Below, piece by piece: positions 11,866 through 23,212 of a stretch of 64,000 bases of DNA. The translations under genes were made by a program, and so were the position numbers. The notes under the pieces were generated by a model, which was not told the DNA's origin, ran no database searches, and was given only the letters and a program-made list of their open reading frames with translations. Source of the DNA: Ovis canadensis (taxonomy: Eukaryota > Chordata > Mammalia > Artiodactyla > Bovidae); NCBI RefSeq assembly GCF_042477335.2, contig NC_091256.1:37788001-37852000 (forward strand), given 5' to 3'. Positions within the stretch are counted from its first letter, which is position 1. The number at the start of each line of letters is the position of its first letter.

Positions 11866-11914
11866 AGATGAAGTTTTTACTTTTAAAATTCTTTCTCATT
11901 CTGTCTTCCCATAG

Positions 11915-12024
11915 GTTTGTAAAAGAATGGACTTGGTCTGCCAGAGAATGTTGAATCAGGGATTTCTAAAGGTGGAAAGGTACCATAATCTATGTCAGAA
12001 ACAAGTTAAAGCACAGCTCCCAAG
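11915..12024 (+). CDS. FBXO28: FBXO28 coding exon 2
   Basis: Encodes residues 90-125 and part of 126, completing the F-box (VCKRMDLVCQRMLNQGFL) and the basic helix after it (KVERYHNLCQKQVKAQLP). The F-box contacts SKP1. The acceptor is CTTCCCATAG|GTTTGT and the donor CAAG|GTATGT, giving a 110-bp exon. The last codon, Arg126, is split AG|G across intron 2. The sequence matches the human protein as I remember it, and phases 0 and 2 fit the neighbouring exons exactly. Confidence 0.95.
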
Positions 12025-12785
12025 GTATGTTATGGTTATCAGTGGCAGTAATTCTACAACTGGGGATTTTATTTGTTTCTTGATTATTATTATTTTTTTA
12101 AAAAATCTAAGTAAGGGTTTACATGTTAAATGGTTTCCACATTTTTGTAGCAAAGTGTACACAGATCACAATAAATAATTTTACTATGGTTTGTTCACAC
12201 TGGCTATATCTGTTCAATATTTTAGTTTGAGCCAGGGCATTTAGGCAAGAAAATGAAATTAAAGGCATTCAGATTGAAAGGAAGAAATAAAATTCTATTC
12301 ACAGATAACATTCTATTCACAGATAACATCGATCTTATATACACATGATATTATATATGAAATACACTGATTAGTTATCAGAGCCAAAAACAAGTTCAGC
12401 AAGGATACTAGATAAAAGATTAGTATACAGAAATCAATTGTATAATGCTATGCACTAGCAATAAACAGTCCAAAAATGGAGACAATTCGGTTCACAATAG
12501 CATTGATAGTAATTATATATATATATATATATATATAAAACAAAAGAAGTACAAAACTTGTTTATTAGAAACCAGGAAGCACTGTTAAAAGACATTAAAG
12601 ACTTAAATGAATGGAAAGGCATTCTGTGACCATGGATTGGAAGGTTTCATTTTAAGATGGCCAGGGATTGAATCTGCGTCTCCTGTGTGTGCAGCATTGC
12701 AGGCAGATTCTTTACCTGCTGAGTCATCTGGGAAGCCCATTAAAATGGCAGTATTCCCCAAATTGATATATATATATATTCAGTA

Positions 12786-12985
12786 TATATTCAGTGGTAA
12801 AGAACCTGGCTATCAGTACAGGAGACATAAGAGATACAGGTTTGATCCCATGCACCTGGAGAAGGGCATGGCAACCCACTCCAGTATTCTTGCCTGGAGA
12901 GTCCCATGGACAGAGGAGCTTGGCAGGCTACAGTCCATGGGGTTGCAAAGAACCAGACGTGACTGAAGCAACTCAGCACACAGAG
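12786..12985 (+). mobile_element. Bov-tA SINE inside L1
   Basis: Decayed tRNA head from 'cagtggtaaagaacctggc', BovA body 'ggcatggcaacccactccag', ending 'gactgaagcaactcagcaca'. A separate reverse tRNA-head fragment is at 12657-12740. Confidence 0.8.
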
Positions 12986-13657
12986 CAACCCCTATCAGAA
13001 TCCTAGCTGTCTTTTTGTAGAAATTGACAGACTGATCCTGTAATTCCTATGGAAATACAAAAAACTCAGAATAATTAAAACAATCTTGAAAAAGAATAAA
13101 ATTGGAAAACTACCATTTCCCAGTTTCAAAGCTTTAGCTACAATAATCAGTCTGGTGCTAACATAAAAATAGACATACAGATCAATGGAATAGAGTCCGG
13201 AAAGTCAACCTTTACATTTTTTGTCAATTGATTTTCAATAAGAATGCCAAGAAAATTCAATGAGGAAGGAATAGTGTTTTCAACAAATGATGCTGGGACT
13301 AAAGAATGAAGTTAAAGATGTTCCTCAAACCAAATAAAAAAATTAGCTGAAAATGAACCATAGACTTAAGTGCAAATGTCAGTGCTATATTATAAAACCT
13401 TGAGAAGAAAATGTAGTCATAAACCTTCATTAACTTGGATTAAGTTCTTTAGATACAACACCAAAAGGACAAGTAACAAAAGAAAAAGTAGACAAACTAG
13501 AAGTCATCAAAATTGAGAATGTCTGTGCCTCAAAGGACACCATCCAGAAAATAAAAAGACAGCCACAGAATGGGACAAGACATTTGCAGCCCATGTATCT
13601 GCTACGGGACTTATATCCAGATTATAGTAGGAACTCTTACTACTCAACAATAAAAGG

Positions 13658-13789
13658 GGGAACTACCCTGGTGGCCAGTGGTTAAGATTCCACACTTCCC
13701 CAGTGCAAGGGGCACAGGTTCAACCCCTGGTCCAGGAATTAAGATCCCACATTTTCCTGATGTGACCGAAATATATTTTTTAAGGCATA
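13658..13789 (+). mobile_element. CHR SINE with perfect TSD
   Basis: Short CHR SINE (GGGAACTACCCTGGTGGCCA ... AAATATATTTTTTAAGG) flanked by a perfect 12-bp duplication, AACAATAAAAGG (13646-13657 and 13790-13801), inside the intron 2 L1. Confidence 0.88.
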
Positions 13790-14771
13790 AACAATAAAAG
13801 GTAAATAACCCCAATTTGAAAATGGGCAAAGAATTTGATAGAAGTTTCTCCAAAGAAGATGTACTAGAGGCCAAACATCGTTAGTCATCAGGGCATTGGA
13901 AATCAAAATACTATTGGATACCAGTGAACACCCACCAGGATGGATGGCTAAAATTTAAAAGGACAAATGTTGGGAGGGAGATGGACACATTGGAACTTTC
14001 ACATATTACTGGTGGGATAATGAAATTTTGTAGCCACTTTACAAAACAGTTTCTCAAAAAATGATATACAGAGTTACCGAATGGTGCAGCAGTTTCACTA
14101 CTGCATTTACTGCTGTATATGCATATACTGCTGTATACCACATTTCACCACTGTGTATACTCAGGAGAAGTGAAACTATGTCTACCCAAAGTACACAGTA
14201 CTCATAGCATTATTCATCATAGCCAAAAAGTGGAAGCAACCCAAGAGTCCAGCAACAGATGAATGGATAATCAAAATTATGGTATGTCCATATAATAGAA
14301 TAATACTCAGCAATACAAAGGAATGAAGAACTACTGAGACATCCTTCTACATGGTTAAACCTTGAAAACATGCCAAGTGAAAGAAGATAGTCACAAAACA
14401 CATACTGTTAAGATTCCAGTTATCTGAAGTATCCCGAATAGGCAAATCCATAGAAACGGTGAATTAGCTGTTGCCAAGGGCTGGATAATGAGAGTAATAA
14501 ATAACGGTTACAGGCTTTCTTTTTATGATAATGAAAATGTTCTGAAATGAGATGGTAGTGATGGGTACACAGTGTGAATATAGTAAAAATCACTAAATGG
14601 TACCCTTGAAAAGTGAATTATGTCTCAGAACTTTTGAAAAGTTAAAATGAGCTGATCTTAGAGCAAAAATATATGGTTTCTTGTCTTTATGTCCATGTAT
14701 ACTTCTTTCATTTATCTAATTTCTCTGATTCTAATAGCCATTAGGCTTGAGCTTGATATATCCAAGTGAAA

Positions 14772-14978
14772 GGTAAAAGTTAGTTGCACAGTTGTGTCCA
14801 ACTCTGTGATCCCATGGACTGCAGCCTGCCCAGCTTCTCTGTCCATGGAATTCTCCAGGCAAGAGTACTGAAATGGGTTGCCATTTCTTTCTCAAGGGAA
14901 TTTTCCCAACCCAGGTATCGAACCCAAGTGTCCTGCATTGCAGGCAGATTCTTTACCGACTGAGCCACTAGGGAATCC
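14772..14978 (-). mobile_element. Bov-tA SINE
   Basis: Reverse BovA body (TTGTGTCCAACTCTGTGATC) followed by a reverse tRNA-Glu head ('cattgcaggcagattctttacc', 'actgagccactaggg'). Confidence 0.88.
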
Positions 14979-15227
14979 GTATAGTCAAAAGGGCAAAACA
15001 CATAAAAAATAATTTTTTTCAAATTTTTTTTATCAATAAATATGATTGATCCTTAGCAAGGATTTCTAAACATAGTGATTCATTTATCATTGCAGTTAAA
15101 TTATGACCCAATTGTAGACTTCTAAATTAACATGTAAATGTTAGGCTTACATTAAGATATTTCGTTTGGTTAACATTTTAGTCCACAGTACTTTTAATGG
15201 TTGCTTTTTTTTTTTTTTTTTTGGTAG

Positions 15228-15366
15228 GAGAGAGTCAGAAAGGAGAAACCATTCATTAGCTCGGCATGCAGACATCCTCGCTGCTGTTGAAACAAGGCTG
15301 TCATTATTAAATATGACTTTCATGAAGTATGTGGACTCCAATCTCTGTTGCTTCATCCCGGGAAAG
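15228..15366 (+). CDS. FBXO28: FBXO28 coding exon 3
   Basis: Encodes the end of codon 126 through residue 172: a charged start (RESERRNHSLARHADI) and an amphipathic helix (LAAVETRLSLLNMTFMKYVD) ending FIPGK. The acceptor is (T)18GGTAG|GAGAGA and the donor AAAG|GTAAAA. The 139-bp exon returns the frame to phase 0. No catalytic motif is expected; in F-box proteins the part after the F-box binds substrate, but this region belongs to no named domain that I can see. The downstream reading frame hits a stop 9 bp into the intron, so the splice is well supported. Confidence 0.95.
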
Positions 15367-15546
15367 GTAAAATAGAATTGCTTACTTAGTAACAGCTGGG
15401 TTGGATTGTGTAAACTTTAAATTACTATGAAGTTTCAGAGTGATTTTTTTAAATGACAGAATCACTCCTACTTCTTTGGTCATCTGTGAATTCAGTAGTC
15501 ACAATATTAGAGGGTAAGTTGTATAGACAATTGTGGGCTTTTGACT

Positions 15547-15668
15547 TTTTTTTTTAAGGTTGGCCACCATGTGAGGCACACGGGATCTTAATTTCCTGAG
15601 CAGGGATTGAGCCCAGGGCCCCTGCTGTGGGAGTGCAGTCTTAACCAGTGAATTGCCAGGGAAGTCTC
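15547..15668 (-). mobile_element. CHR SINE
   Basis: Reverse orientation: a poly-T start, 'cacgggatcttaatttcctg', 'agcagggattgagccca', ending 'aattgccagggaagtct'. Confidence 0.82.
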
Positions 15669-18271
15669 ATTGCTACTTTGAATGGGTTTCTAAGAATGGA
15701 TTTGTTTAGCTTCTGTGCAGTAACTTATATAAATACATATCATTTATGTGATCTGTATACTTAAAATTATGATTATGAAATATGCTATAGAAGCTCTACT
15801 ATTCTTCAGGAAAGCTTTTTAAGGGTTCATACGCAAAGAAAAATTTTAAGCTTTTACTTTTTGTAAAGATGCCAGAGATACAGCAATGAGCAGGAATAGG
15901 TATTGTCTCTGCCTTCAAGATTGTTACCATTTTAGGGAGGGGGGTTGGAAGAGACAAGCTGGTTTTGTTTTGTTTGAGAAATGTTTCATGAAAACAACTC
16001 ACAAACTTCCAGATTGGACAAGAATAGATAATTACAGTATAGTAGTGTACTCTGGACTAAGTAATAGTGCTGTTTAACACAGAAATAAGTTTATTGTGGT
16101 GTATATACTGTGACTGAGTTAATAAAGGACCCAGAATTCAACATGCTGCTCATACCTTCACTAATACCTTGCTTCTTGAATTGAGTGTAAATTCAGAATG
16201 AAATAACTTCAGTATCTTTTTATGTGGAAGAGATGGAGGTAGAATTAAAGATCATTTTGCTACTTAGCTGCTACTGGCAAAAGGTTCCCTTAACATGGTT
16301 GGAACTAATTAATACTTAGTAAAATTTGAATGCTCTCTTTTTGTTATTTCCATTGATAGTTAACATTGGCAATATTTTATTACTTCCTTCATTTTCAATA
16401 TTCTGTAATGTTTGTTGGGAGCCAGAGGAGTCCTGTTTCTTATTTGAAGTATTCTTTGGTATAGCTCACTTTCCTCATATTAGCTACTGATGCTTTTCTA
16501 TAAAAAGGTGACCAGTTAGAAACTTGAGATTCTAATTCTTAGGCCAGATTTTATCCAGGTCTAATTCATAGGTCTTAATTCTTGATGTTCACGTTCAGTG
16601 AACGTGAATAGGTTGTCTCCTATAGCCTCATAGTTTTTATTGCATATCTCATAATGTTAAGATTATGGATATTTAAGGTACCTCTCTAAGTTTCATAACT
16701 TCAAGAGACAATTCAACCAATTATTGTTAATGGAAGCTGAATAGTTTGCAGCAAAGTCCATATGGCCTGCAAAGCCAAAGATATTTTAGTACCAGCCTTT
16801 ACAGAAGTTGTCTCTCTGTTGTTCTAGTTGATCAAGATCATGTGATTGAAATGGTATTTACTGTCTAAACAAATGAGGTTAAATTCAGTTGAGTCTTGCT
16901 ATTTTTTTTGGAAACCACTTGTTTTCTCTTTTAATTCTAGTACTAACTGAGGTGGTAGCAGTGGAGGATGTTTTCAGTTTTGAAGCTTATGTGTATCCCC
17001 TTGGGCATTTGCTCCTTAACTGAGCCCTTTACCTTACCTGCAGTGGAAAAGTCTTCAATTTTTCCTTAATGTTACCCATTTCCTCACAAGATCTTTTCCT
17101 AATTTATTTTTCTCCTACAAGTCTGAACTGGAAAAACAACTCCCAAAAAACAAGTGATTTTTGTTTTGATTATCACTTTGGTTTATTCTGCCATCTTTAT
17201 AGCTTATATTTTGCCTAAATCAACACTGTATACTTAGATTACTACTTTTTATTTTTATGTCACTGGTACTTTTTAGCTTATTTAGGCTAAGTCTAAACTG
17301 CTAACTTAACATAGTTTGCAATATTTGGGTTGTTTTATCATTGTTCTTTTTTGAACTTTCTCATCCTTAAACTTTCATATTCTGTCTTCAGAACATAAGG
17401 ATATGGCATTAAGTTTCACATCTGTAAGTGAAGACATTCTATGAAATACTTTTCTTTCAGTTTAGCATATAATCTTGATTTGGTATATGATTTCTATAGT
17501 AGTTTATTCTTGGTTTCCCCAGCATCTTGCTCCTGGGTTCATTTCACAAATTAGTTTTTACAAGTTACTCAAGTGAATCTGGGTAATAGCAACATTCATT
17601 TAAATTAGATTGCCTGATACATACCAGAATTTTGGACCTTTAACAGTTGGGGGGAAATTTTTTAAAAAATTATTCTCTGAAAGAACAATCAAATTTGTTT
17701 GTAAAATTAAATGGTAGAATGAAGATAGAAGATTAAATGTATGTTTACCTCTTAACTTCTCCCCATACTCTGCTCATTGGAGAAGAGTAAATGATGTAAT
17801 TTTTAAAAGGAAGAAAAGATAAAGCCCCATGAAAAGGAGGTCAAGAGAGTAGACAGTAGCAGCAGGATTTTGGAAGTTGGAAAGTAGATGAACAAATGAT
17901 AACTGACTTAGAAGAACTGAGGAAGTTAATTCCTAACCTGGCAGTGGGGGAAGCTGGGAGTCAATGTAGTATGCACAGCTGAACCTCCAAGAAATTCTAG
18001 AGTTGAAAGCACTTCTGAAAATGGGGCTAAAACAGAAAGGTTGGTTGAGAATCTGTATTTAGGAATGACTTAAACCTGTAGGTCCCCTCTCCAACTCCAA
18101 ACAAGCTAGATCATTGCCCTTCTACCCAGTGAAAATCTAAGGCTTATTCATGGGAGGGGTTTAAAATGGAGTCTCTTGACAAGGAAACCGTACTAACAAC
18201 AAAGGCATTTAAAGGTCTGTCTAAAGAATTCAGACTGGTTGGGAGTTTGCCACTATGAGTTCTGGGAAGGA

Positions 18272-18470
18272 TCAGCAAACTTTTCTGTACAGGGCCAGAT
18301 AATAAATATTTTTGACTTTGTGGACCACATGGTCTGTGGCATGTCATGGTCTGTTTCTCAGCTGAGAAATGGCCATGAGTCTACATGTGGTAAATGAATG
18401 GGTGTGCTCATGTTCTAATAAAAGCCTTATTTACAGAAATAGGCACAGGTCAGTTAGGGCCACAGTTGCA
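18272..18470. mobile_element. Old hAT-type MER remnant
   Basis: Contains 'cagcaaacttttctgtacag', 'ggccagataataaatatttt' and 'ctaataaaagccttatttac', a set shared by an abundant ancient mammalian DNA-transposon family. I cannot fix the exact MER name from memory. No ORF. Confidence 0.55.
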
Positions 18471-18934
18471 GACTCTGACCACTATATTGATGTTCCATTC
18501 ATCTTTTCTCAGAATCAAGTATAGATTCTTGGCTTATTCCTGTATAGATTTCTCAAATCTTCTATCTGACATATAGAAGTCAAACTTTTTATAGTAAGTT
18601 CTTGATCAGTATCAGCAGTTCGCACAAACTGAAAAACACATGGAGCAGAGGCCAACTATCCATTCCAGGAAATATAATAATGAAAAAAGACATGAATAAT
18701 TTCTTCATTGTTACTAACAACCCCAGTAAACCTTTTGTGCTTATTGAAATACAGTGGTCTCCAAAAGTCAGTGCTTTCACGGTATAAATGATTGTCAAAA
18801 TGATTGTCATGAAGCTAGATTTCCCTGAAAGAACTTAAAATCTGTAGATTTTGTATTGCTGGTTTGTTTTTAATGATGTTTTCAGTTGGGGGGTGGGAAC
18901 TGGTGATGATCACTTTCTTTATTCTTTTTTTGAG

Positions 18935-19480
18935 GGGTAGCTTTCTTTTGATGCCATTTCGCATTTACACAAAAATTGCAAAAAATATGAAAAGGAATTC
19001 CCATATTTCTTTTATCCAGATCAGCAATTATTTACCTTTTGTCTCATTTGCTTTTATTCTCTCTCTGCATATGTGTTTCATTTTTCTGAACTGTTTGAAG
19101 AAAAGTTGGAGATACTGTGACCATTATTCTGAAATATTTCAGTGTATTCCCTAAGAACTAGGACATTTTCTTACTTAACCACAGTACAGAGATAACAGGC
19201 TCAGGGAATTTAACATTGATCCAATACACTGATCGGCTGTCCATATTCAAGTTTCATTTCTTATCCCAATAATAGTTTTCCTAGCTATTCTTATTTCTGA
19301 CTCCAAAATCCAATCTAGGATCACACATGAATTTGTTAATTCTCTTTAATGTGTAATAATTCCCTACACTTTGTGTTTCTTAGGCTTTAAGTTTTTGAAG
19401 TTATTTTGAGGAATAAATATCCTTCAATTTGAGTCTATCTAATGTTTCCAGAATGTTGTATTTTTGTTTCTTTTAAAATT
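18935..19480. mobile_element. Ancient L1-like remnant
   Basis: Resembles a diverged L1M-type 3' region: 'gaattcccatatttctttta', 'cttacttaaccacagtacag' and 'aatttaacattgatccaata' in order. Stops in all frames, ends indistinct. Confidence 0.45.
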
Positions 19481-19957
19481 GGTTTTAGTGTAAAGATATT
19501 CTTAAAAATAACTCTTACTTAGAAGCATTTCCTCCTTTCATCTTGCTGGTCCTCAAGTAAATACATGCAGTCATTGAACCTTTAAAATGGAAAAAGAATT
19601 AATCTATTTTCATTGAATTTTTTAGGTCCCTGTTCTTACACCCCTAAACTCCACCTTTACCACTAGTTTGGCTAACTAGGAGATCTGATCAGCTTTTTAT
19701 GTGCTGCATTTTTAAATATAAGCAAGGAGCAGAGAATCACCAGGCTAATAAGAAACACAAAGTAAAACAAATGGAGAAAAAAAGACCTTTGAGAAAGCAA
19801 TACAAAGATATAAAACTTGAACAAACTGTGACTAATAGTCTAAGAGAAATATTAAAATACAGACAAATACATGCCATATAAAGAATTATTCACAAATATG
19901 GAAGAAAAATTAAAAGAAATAAGAGGAAAATTAAGGAAATCTCAAGTGGAGCAAAGA

Positions 19958-20075
19958 GAAGGAAATGACAAGCCACTCCAGTATTCTTGTCTGGAAATTC
20001 CACGGACAGAGGAACCTGGTGGGCTACAGTTCATGGGGTCACAAAGAGTCAGCCATGGCTGAGCACATCAGCAGT
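19958..20075 (+). mobile_element. BovA monomer
   Basis: BovA body without a tRNA head: 'aaggaaatgacaagccactcc', 'ggacagaggaacctggtgg', ending 'catggctgagcacatcagcag'. Confidence 0.8.
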
Positions 20076-20141
20076 TGGAACAAAAAGAAACAGAATGAGA
20101 ACATACAACGTTCAATATTCTAACGGGAGCTTTGTTTGCTA

Positions 20142-20450
20142 AGGGCAACTCTGGTAGCTCAGCTGGTAAAGAATCTGCCTGCAATGCAGGAGACCCTGGT
20201 TTGATTTCTGTGTCGGGAAGACCTGCTGGAGAAGGAATAGGCTACCCACTCCAGTAGTCTTGGGCTTCCCTGGTGGCTCAGCTGGTAAAGAATCCTCCTG
20301 CAGTGCGGGAGACCTGGGTTCAATCCCTGGGATGGGAAGATCCCATGAAGAAGGGAACAGCTACTCACTCCAGTATTCTGGCCTAAAGAATTCCATGGAC
20401 TTTATAGTCCATGGAGTCCCAAAGAGTCGGACACAACTGAGTGACTTTCA
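20142..20450 (+). mobile_element. Double-headed Bov-tA SINE
   Basis: One tRNA-Glu head with a short BovA start, then a second tRNA head (GGGCTTCCCTGGTGGCTCAG) and a full BovA body. The same head-to-head junction (AGTATTCTTGGGCTTCCCTG type) occurs in four other copies in this window. Confidence 0.82.
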
Positions 20451-21345
20451 CTCACTTGCACTACTTTGTTTGCTAAACAATAGATTAAATAAGATAGAAA
20501 TTCTCTCATCTATAATAGTTGAAAGCCTTAAATTATGTTCATCTTATCTCATTTATTACTGTGCCAATTTAAACATAAGCATGATAGACTAAACTGTATG
20601 TGCTGGGAATGTGATAGTTGCTCACATTTGGTTTTCGTTTCTTACCATTCTTTCTTAAAACTTAAAAATATTTTTCACAAGTATTAATTATCTCTAGTAT
20701 TCAGCAGTGGCATATCACTTGAAAAGTGTATAAATAGCCATTAAAGAGTTTAGGGACCTGCCTAAGACCTGTGGTCTTTACACTGGATACCAGACTCAAA
20801 CCATTACATTCTTGTTGCTAAAGTAATTTTCAGAAAGTGATTAAACCTATTCAGAAAATGAAATATTTTAAAATCAGGTAAATGCTGTTCTTTTCTTAAC
20901 ATGTGTCTCTACAGCTGTTTCAGCCGCTGATGACTCTGGATGGGAGAAGCAGTTTGGCTCTAACATGCTGTCTTTTTTTTCACCTTGTCCTTTGCTTGTA
21001 GCTTTTGGACACAGGAAAGAAAATGTTTTTAATTTTATTGAAAACATGGATTGAATGAGTCACTTAATTAAAATAACCTCTATGTAGTAAGACTTAAAAA
21101 CACTGAATTTCCTAATAGAACACTTGGGCAAAGGGAAAGAGATACACCTTGCTTTCACACTGTATTTAGAAAGCTGAATATGGTAGATAAGAATATTTCA
21201 CATTTTGGTTTACAGATGTCATTTAGTGTTAGTAATCCCTATGCGATATTTTGATATGAAATTAATTCTGAAGAATCAGGGTTATGGAAGAGGATTCACT
21301 ACATAATAAATTATTTTAAAAACCTAGAATAAATGCATGGTACAT

Positions 21346-21558
21346 AATAAACTGTTAGTTGCTCAGTCGTGTCTGACCCTTTGTGACCCCATGGACTGTA
21401 GCCTGCCAGGCTCCTCTGTCCATGGGATTCTCCAGGTAAGAATACTGGAGTGGTTTGTCATTTCCTTCTCCAGGGAATCTTGCCAGCCCAGGGATCGAAC
21501 CCCATCTCCCGCATTTCAGGCAAATTCTTTACCGACTGAGCGACCAGGGAAGCTAGTA
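21346..21558 (-). mobile_element. Bov-tA SINE with TSD
   Basis: Complete reverse Bov-tA flanked by the perfect 10-bp duplication CATGGTACAT (21336-21345 and 21559-21568). Confidence 0.92.
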
Positions 21559-22129
21559 CATGGTACATGACAACACTATATACATTTTGATTTCCTGGCC
21601 AACTCCTCACTGCGCACTCCTCCCTTAGTCATGTACACCCTCCTCCTGCTCAGACTTCTCTTCTCATTGAAATTCTGCTTATTTCTCATTGCCAAGTCCT
21701 TCATTAGGCCTACTCAGTCCTCAAACAAATCCTATCCCTGTCTGCTTCCTTTTTCACACAATGCTTTGCTTGTACATTGAACTTACTCACTTTGAACTAG
21801 GCTTTGCTGTATATGGGTCTTTCACTAAGTCATCTTGCACAGGTTAAGATGTATGTCTTATTCATGCTTGAGTCATTGTAACAGTCATTTCTAGTCTAGG
21901 TCAAACATACTGTAAATATTCTTCTGTCTACCGGTATTTATGTACATAAACTTACTAGGTCCATTTATCCTCTCAGTAAAAATTTTGTTAACAATGACCA
22001 TTGTATTCAAAACAAAATCTAGCCTCTAAAAATCATATTCTTGTATTGACTTTAACCTGTGGCTTATCCCTAAACAGTTTTATTTAGATGTGTCAGTATT
22101 GGGCAGTTTATGTTATTTGACCATCTTTA

Positions 22130-22560
22130 TCACTCATTTAACGAACGTTGACTAGGGTGTCTGCTGTGTGCCAGATACTGCTAGGCTGTGGGGGTCTGAC
22201 AGTGGAAACTAGGTATGGCCTCCTCTCTCACTGAGCTTACTCTGTTATGGGAAGAAGAAATTCACAGAAAAAGGCGGTACTTCAACCTTGTAATGTGTAT
22301 TCTGAAGAAAAAATAAAGGATTTGATGAAGGTGTTAACATACTTAAACTGAGAGAGGGTTCAGAAAAGACTGCTTACTCCGAGAAAGTGTTACTGAGACC
22401 TCAAGCGTGAATAAGAAATTTGGGGCTGGAGAAGGTAGGGCAGATAATGCAGGGAGAGCACAACAGAAAAGAGATCATAATGCGCAAAGCCCTGAGCAAC
22501 AGAGAGAGAGGGTCTGCTTTAGGTCAGAGAGCTGAGGGTCACTTTGCACCTGTAGGTGGA
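22130..22560. repeat. L2-type ancient LINE remnant
   Basis: Begins with a decayed 'cattta.cgaacgttgactagggtgtctgctgtgtgccag' L2 end and continues through 'cactgagcttactctgttat' and 'cgcaaagccctgagcaacag', landmarks of mammalian L2. No ORF. Confidence 0.55.
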
Positions 22561-23016
22561 ATGTACCGGCACTGAGGACGACATCAAATAATACTGGAGT
22601 GTTGCAGTGCTTTTCCTACTTACGACACACATGTAGCGCTACTATGGATTGGTTAATATCCCATCACTAGCAGATTCTTTGTAGTAGAATGTGACAGACT
22701 AGCAATATGAAGGACTACTGCTAAAGTATATAAGTGTATGTTTTGTAATTGACCATTTTGTATTTATATATAAATATTAGGTAATTTTTTTAGCCCCAGA
22801 ACAGTAAAGATGCTTAATAAATATAAATATGAAACATATATAGTATTATAACAAGCCCAAAGCCAGCTGTTACAGGTGGTAATGTTACCATTGGTCAGTA
22901 GATCAGTTAAGTCACCCTGTAGATCTCTGTAGAATTTGCAAAACAAGCAGTCACCTTACTCCCTGTTTACCTTTTTTCTTTTTTAATAAAGTGCTAATGA
23001 GAGCTCATTATTTTAG

Positions 23017-23212
23017 GTGATTGATGAGATTTATCGTGTGTTGAGATATGTCAATTCTACCAGAGCCCCTCAGCGAGCTCATGAAGTACTTCAAGAGTTA
23101 AGGGATATTTCCTCCATGGCAATGGAATACTTTGATGAAAAGATTGTTCCAATTCTAAAGAGGAAATTGCCAGGATCAGATGTATCTGGAAGACTCATGG
23201 GCTCTCCTCCAG
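23017..23212 (+). CDS. FBXO28: FBXO28 coding exon 4
   Basis: Encodes residues 173-237 and the first base of codon 238: a helical stretch (VIDEIYRVLRYVNSTRAPQR), then AHEVLQELRDISSMAMEYFD and a basic linker (KRKLPGSDVSGRLMGSPP). Acceptor ATTTTAG|GTGATT, donor CCAG|GTATCT, 196 bp, leaving phase 1. The polypyrimidine tract before the acceptor is poor and contains an AATAAA at 22985-22990. The good TGCTAAT branch-point match at 22993-22999 probably compensates (inference). Every residue fits the vertebrate FBXO28 that I recall. Confidence 0.95.

Larger units (their letters stand above)
459..11914 (+). other. FBXO28: FBXO28 intron 1
   Basis: Intron of about 11.5 kb, bounded by GTGAGG and a CTGTCTTCCCATAG acceptor. 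The first 400 bases are still CpG-rich. Stretches 459-2809, 3022-3990, 4443-5714, 6691-8580 and 10332-11300 hold no gene I can support. They contain only short low-complexity runs (C-rich 1183-1212; GT then G run 1952-1972; poly-T 3943-3960; GT 6152-6164), MIR-like remnants (6195-6330, 10810-10975) and scattered poly-A/T. Repeats that can be named are listed separately. Confidence 0.85.
12225..14645 (+). mobile_element. Old L1 (ORF2 3' part and 3' UTR), interrupted
   Basis: Degenerate L1 on the + strand. The end of ORF2 is visible as nucleotide segments around 12380-12510, 13020-13640 and 13800-14340, followed by an L1-type 3' UTR to about 14645. All frames carry stops. It is broken by an AT microsatellite (12513-12537), a reverse tRNA-head SINE piece (12657-12740), a Bov-tA (12786-12985, +) and a CHR SINE (13658-13789, +). 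Confidence 0.7.
12025..15227 (+). other. FBXO28: FBXO28 intron 2
   Basis: 3.2-kb intron, about three-quarters of it one ancient L1 interrupted by SINEs and an AT repeat (12513-12537). 14979-15204 holds nothing identifiable. The intron ends in an uninterrupted run of 18 T (15205-15222) three bases before the AG acceptor. Confidence 0.85.
15367..23016 (+). other. FBXO28: FBXO28 intron 3
   Basis: 7.65-kb intron. Stretches 15669-18270, 18475-18930, 20453-21335 and 22600-23016 show no gene. Within them are a 21-bp near-palindrome (16588-16608) and an unassigned purine-rich interval (17800-18060). An AATAAA (22985-22990) and a branch-point-like GTGCTAATG (22991-22999) lie just before the exon 4 acceptor. 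The A-rich stretch 19690-19957 has short open frames on the + strand but no recognisable protein. Confidence 0.8.

Noticed and set aside
19699-19881. Lysine-rich 60-codon frame in intron 3, considered as a processed pseudogene
   Set aside because: Only A-rich sequence supports it. No recognisable protein, no poly-A tail and no flanking duplication.
20160-20230. Possible tRNA-Glu gene
   Set aside because: It is the head of a SINE. The acceptor stem does not close and the same sequence recurs dozens of times.
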